From Neurospora crassa OR74A (Eukaryota > Ascomycota > Sordariomycetes > Sordariales > Sordariaceae): a stretch of 64,000 bases of DNA. A program made the position numbers and the translations under genes. The notes below the pieces were generated by a model, which searched no databases, was not told where the DNA came from, and was given only the letters and a program-made list of their open reading frames with translations. The DNA lies in contig NC_026505.1 in the NCBI RefSeq assembly GCF_000182925.2, positions 5,952,001-6,016,000 of the forward strand. The letters run 5' to 3'. Positions 63,401-64,000 of this stretch are shown piece by piece (the first letter of the stretch is position 1; each line of letters begins with the position of its first letter).

Positions 63401-64000
63401 ATTCGGGAACCGACCCCTTCTATAGGTAATAATTAAATATTATTAAATTTATTATAGTATAATCTTTGGAGTACTTTTTTACCTATACGAATATTTTCTA
63501 TAAATAGTACGGTCCTTAGGCATCTTTTAGGGGATAATTTTCTTTAAAAGTAGTAGCTTCAACTTTGGGGGAATTAGGTTCTAATTCGAATTGTATTATT
63601 TTTAAACTATTATATAGTTCGTATTTTATTTAGTTAATTACTTATTATTGGAGTGATATAGTTATCGGGCGTAGAAGTTCATTTGAATAAATATTCTTAG
63701 GTTTCTATTAGTTTGGTATTAGTTCGGGATTAGCGACTTTTATTTAAATCTTTACAGTTGCTAATTCTTTTTCTAAATTTTAAATCCTTTGTAAAATCCG
63801 TTGGTAAGTATCTTTGGATATATTATTCGATGTAGGAATAAGTAATTCTATTATTTTAGGGGTTACTTACTTTTTTACTACTTTGATTTAAGATAAGGCT
63901 CTATTGCGACGGCGCTTGTCTTTCCGATTTATAAGGACTTCCCGTCTTTTAACGTTTTATTGGAATGAGGGATTTATAATTAGATTTAGGTTGGTTTTTA

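Larger units (their letters stand above)
28761..64000. repeat. AT-rich, RIP-mutated transposon block (heterochromatin-like)
   Basis: Composition changes within about 100 bp near 28,760. From there to the window end TpA is by far the commonest dinucleotide, CpA and TpG are nearly absent over kilobases, and CpG is retained. That pattern is the signature of repeat-induced point mutation (C to T at CpA on either strand), not of simple CpG deamination. Reading frames of the transposons inside are littered with TAA/TAG made from Gln, Arg and Trp codons, and no frame exceeds about 100 codons. In Neurospora such blocks carry H3K9 methylation and DNA methylation and make up centromeres and dispersed heterochromatin. 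Which one this is cannot be told from the window. Confidence 0.92.
52436..64000 (-). mobile_element. Chromodomain Ty3/Gypsy element B, - strand, runs off the window
   Basis: The element reads on the minus strand from beyond 64,000 to its 3' LTR at 52,436-52,678, and is split by element A (53,291-60,465). Reverse transcriptase lies near 62.7 kb with the catalytic box as YIDNILIYS (second Asp to Asn, a RIP-type change). The integrase C-terminal region is at about 60.5-60.7 kb, and the chromodomain is in the piece left of the insertion (about 53,085-53,230: YPAGDFKNSPIILRKFYYKN, shown in decayed form). The halves join in the right order only if A is removed. The internal sequence is clearly related to A. 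The right LTR is outside the window. Confidence 0.82.

Noticed and set aside
28761-64000. Centromere or subtelomere as the identity of the AT-rich block
   Set aside because: Nested RIP-mutated elements fit a Neurospora centromere, but equally a dispersed heterochromatic block. No telomere repeat is present and CENP-A location cannot be read from sequence.

Overview
The window looks like a filamentous ascomycete chromosome, most likely Neurospora or a close Sordariales relative. The genes have short GT-AG introns and fungal-only families. They include a compact fungal nicotianamine synthase, a type known from Neurospora. The right half carries the mark of repeat-induced point mutation (RIP): CpA and TpG are nearly gone, TpA is in great excess and CpG is kept. 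The species is inferred; no marker gene here settles it.

Layout. Positions 1-5,500 are ordinary-composition DNA with no gene I can support. Positions 5,500-28,000 hold eight good genes and one probable F-box relic: a Ser/Thr-rich secreted protein with a GPI-type tail (+), a THEM6-like hotdog thioesterase (-), a second, probably mitochondrial, hotdog thioesterase (+), an ATP-grasp ligase (-), nicotianamine synthase (+), the F-box relic (-), a large DUF7025/AAA+ ATPase with a Gln/Asn-rich tail (-), a fungal DUF7708/STAND-like protein (+) and a fatty acid desaturase (-). I rebuilt exons by hand from splice consensus, phase and family similarity. All eight models give a continuous frame.

Near 28,760 composition shifts sharply to AT-rich. 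The remaining 35 kb is a graveyard of RIP-mutated transposons with two 100-N assembly gaps (37,528-37,627 and 43,257-43,356). I recognise a Ty3/Gypsy relic on + (about 29.0-37.2 kb), an unclassified relic (37.6-43.2 kb), a hAT transposase relic on + (43.4-45.3 kb), a second Gypsy relic on + (about 45.6-52.4 kb, element C), and two related chromodomain Gypsy elements on - (B and A). A (53,291-60,465) has paired 258-bp LTRs and a 5-bp target duplication and lies inside B. B starts with its 3' LTR at 52,436 and runs off the window; it lies inside element C. This is a three-layer nest, typical of Neurospora heterochromatin.

The genes do not form a pathway. The two divergently transcribed hotdog thioesterases are the only pair whose functions look related. 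The most unusual signals are in the repeats. A tRNA-like unit followed by T-runs sits just inside the polypurine tract of both chromodomain elements. RIP in the two LTRs of element A is mirror-symmetric, with the outermost bases spared.
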